From an uncultured Synergistia bacterium (GTDB lineage: Bacteria; Eremiobacterota; SpSt-956; JAKJGF01), in the NCBI GenBank assembly GCA_937888925.1, contig CALARM010001000.1:1-7839 (forward strand): a stretch of 7,839 nucleotides of DNA. Direction: 5' to 3'. Numbering within the stretch: position 1 is the stretch's first letter; the number at the start of each line of letters is the position of its first letter. Below the pieces are notes generated by a model. The model was not told the DNA's origin. It worked only from the letters and a program-made list of their open reading frames with translations, and searched no databases. This document shows positions 6,640 through 7,839 of the stretch, one piece after another. Made by a program: the position numbers and the translations under genes.

Positions 6640-7839
6640 TTACTGTAATATAATAGACCACAACTGAAGTCCGAGAACTCTCCCATCTTCATTGGCTTCC
6701 AGTGATTTCGGACTTGCTGCATCAGGTAAATCAAAGGTTATTTTCAAATTTTCATTTTTCAGATTATCACAGGTGATTTTAATCTCTTTTTCTGTTTTCT
6801 CAGGTGAAGTAATAGCCCATTCTCCGGCTTTAATGCCGTTAATAGAGATATTTACATGCTGTGTATCCAGTTTCCCCTGTTGCAAATATGGAGTGAATAC
6901 AACTTTCATTTTCAGATCCCTGTCGATTTTCCCTGTCTTTAACAGAAGTTCTGCTGTTTTCCCTTCTGTCCAGGTAAAACCATCTTCAGGATAACTCCAG
7001 CCTTTTACTTCATAGGAACCGGAATCCCCTTTCTTTCCGAAGGTAATTTCCGTTCCCGGTTTATATTCAGGTGTAATAATAAGGACAGACCATAATTGTA
7101 TGGCGAGTTCTCTTGGATCCTGACTTGTGCCGATTGATGCCGGACTTTTTGCATCAGGTAATTCAAAGGTTATTTTTACTGATTTATCTTTTATGAGCTT
7201 CCTGGGAATTTTAATTTCCTGAAGTGAAGTTTCAGGAGATTTCAATATCCATTGACCGGATTTTTTTCCGTTGATATAAATATTTACTTTCTGGCTTTTT
7301 ATTTTATTTTCTGCAAGAAATGGTGCAATAGAGAATTTCACTGTCACATCTGAAGTGTTATCGACAGGAAGCAACAATTCTGCTTTCTTACCTTCTGTCC
7401 AGGTGAAGCCTGCTTCAGAATAACTCCACCCTGATACCTGGTATAATTCTCCGTTACCTTCTGTGCCGAAAAGAATTCTCTCTCCTTTTTTATATGTTTC
7501 CATAAGAGCAATAGAAGATACGGCAATTGCAATTACTCTCGAATCTTCAATATTTTCAATTGATTTAGGACTTGTTGCATCAGGTAGTTCAAGGGCTATC
7601 TTCAGAGATTGACCTGTCATATATTTTTCAGGTATGTCAGTTCTATATATTTTTTTCTCCGGAGAAATTACATTTAAATCCCCTACTTTCTCGTCATTTA
7701 TATAAATATTTATCCTCTGTTTTTCTAATTTTCCCTTTTTTATATATGGAGCAAGACATATCTGCATAGTCTTACCCGATGTTGTTTTATTAATGGGCAG
7801 GAGTAATTCTGCTCTGTTTCCTTCTGTCCATATAAAACC
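6640..7839 (-). CDS. Tandem beta-sandwich repeat protein, C-terminal 399 residues (N-terminus outside window)
   Basis: The frame is open from the window edge to TAA at 6640-6642, so the gene is partial at its 5' end. ATG 7767 is not the start: the 24 codons before it (GFIWTEGNRAELLLP...) match the same part of the later units. The visible chain is about two and three-quarter copies of one domain: residues 1-113 (cut), 123-254 and 266-399. Each copy has GWSYxExGFxWTEG, a xAELLL strand, an (A/T)P(Y/F)L segment, VNIYING (VNISING in unit 3, INIYIND in unit 1), LPDAxSPxS(I/L), and a final DxRxLAIQLWS-type strand that ends the protein in the third copy. The strand-rich pattern with WT(E/D)G and LPDAxSP resembles uncharacterised beta-sandwich domains at the C-terminus of membrane glycosyltransferases and phosphoglycerol-transferase-like proteins. 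Such domains are usually extracytoplasmic and may bind glycan; this is inference. No catalytic motif is visible. The N-terminal part off-window could be a membrane transferase. It is the first visible gene of the run, 45 nt before the double GT4 gene. Confidence 0.88.
   Translation of the reverse strand, partial: GFIWTEGNRAELLLPINKTTSGKTMQICLAPYIKKGKLEKQRINIYINDEKVGDLNVISPEKKIYRTDIPEKYMTGQSLKIALELPDATSPKSIENIEDSRVIAIAVSSIALMETYKKGERILFGTEGNGELYQVSGWSYSEAGFTWTEGKKAELLLPVDNTSDVTVKFSIAPFLAENKIKSQKVNIYINGKKSGQWILKSPETSLQEIKIPRKLIKDKSVKITFELPDAKSPASIGTSQDPRELAIQLWSVLIITPEYKPGTEITFGKKGDSGSYEVKGWSYPEDGFTWTEGKTAELLLKTGKIDRDLKMKVVFTPYLQQGKLDTQHVNISINGIKAGEWAITSPEKTEKEIKITCDNLKNENLKITFDLPDAASPKSLEANEDGRVLGLQLWSIILQ
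6643..7839 (-). repeat. In-gene tandem repeat, unit 429 bp (143 codons)
   Basis: The plus-strand block CCTTCTGTCC recurs at 6962, 7391 and 7820, exactly 429 bp apart each time. A second block, GCATCAGGTA, recurs at 6719, 7151 and 7577 (432 and 426 bp apart), showing small compensating indels of whole codons between the copies. Between such blocks the copies have diverged clearly at both DNA and protein level, so the duplication is not recent. The first copy is cut by the window edge, and more may lie beyond it. Confidence 0.9.

Noticed and set aside
6600..6640. Intrinsic transcription terminator at the GC-rich hairpin
   Set aside because: On the transcribed strand the stem is followed by TTAAATATATG, not a run of T, and the next gene starts 8 nt later in the same direction. 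Read-through within an operon is more likely.
6640..7767. ATG 7767 as the true start of the beta-sandwich gene
   Set aside because: The frame stays open to the window edge, and the 24 upstream codons match the corresponding part of the other two units (GFxWTEG...AELLLP). The ATG lies mid-domain and has no SD at a suitable distance.
131..7769. Short open frames of 65-100 codons on the plus strand, and a 62-codon frame on the minus strand at 7344-7532
   Set aside because: All but one lie wholly antisense or out of frame within the four large genes; the frame at 6425-6667 also runs across the intergenic repeat. Their translations have biased, low-information composition with no domain motif, and they lack convincing ribosome binding sites.

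Overview
The window is a slice of a bacterial surface-glycan (exopolysaccharide, O-antigen or S-layer glycan type) biosynthesis cluster. All four protein-coding genes lie on the minus strand and are read from right to left: 7839 to 6640, 6594 to 4252, 4259 to 879, and 876 to 1. The first and last run off the window edges. Spacing is tight (45 nt, then an 8-nt overlap, then 2 nt), so they look like one operon. No stretch above 300 bases lacks a gene. I see no RNA gene, insertion sequence, CRISPR array, internal promoter or intrinsic terminator.

The DNA is clearly AT-rich, with heavy use of AGA, ATA and AAA codons. Long glycosyltransferase fusions and DUF4214 proteins are common in anaerobic or environmental Gram-negative-like bacteria. 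The sequence alone does not fix the phylum, and I leave it open.

In order of transcription: (1) the C-terminal part of a protein made of tandem beta-sandwich units of about 143 residues (two complete, one cut by the window edge). (2) A 45-nt spacer holding a GC-rich array of 7-bp units that also forms a 14-bp hairpin. (3) A 780-residue protein with two complete GT4 glycosyltransferase domains in tandem. (4) A 1126-residue fusion of a GT4 domain, about 11 membrane segments resembling GT-C/'sugar translocase' proteins, and an external C-terminal beta domain. (5) The N-terminal 292 residues of a protein with two DUF4214 units, whose C-terminal part lies outside the window.

Together the genes supply at least three cytosolic GT4 active sites, one membrane GT-C-like module that probably acts on a lipid-linked sugar at the outer face, and several external beta-sandwich domains. 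A plausible reading (inference) is stepwise building of a lipid-linked glycan in the cytosol, followed by modification or transfer on the outer side. The most unusual items are the heptamer-phased repeat placed where a ribosome binding site would be expected, the GT4/GT-C fusion, and the tandem beta-sandwich array.
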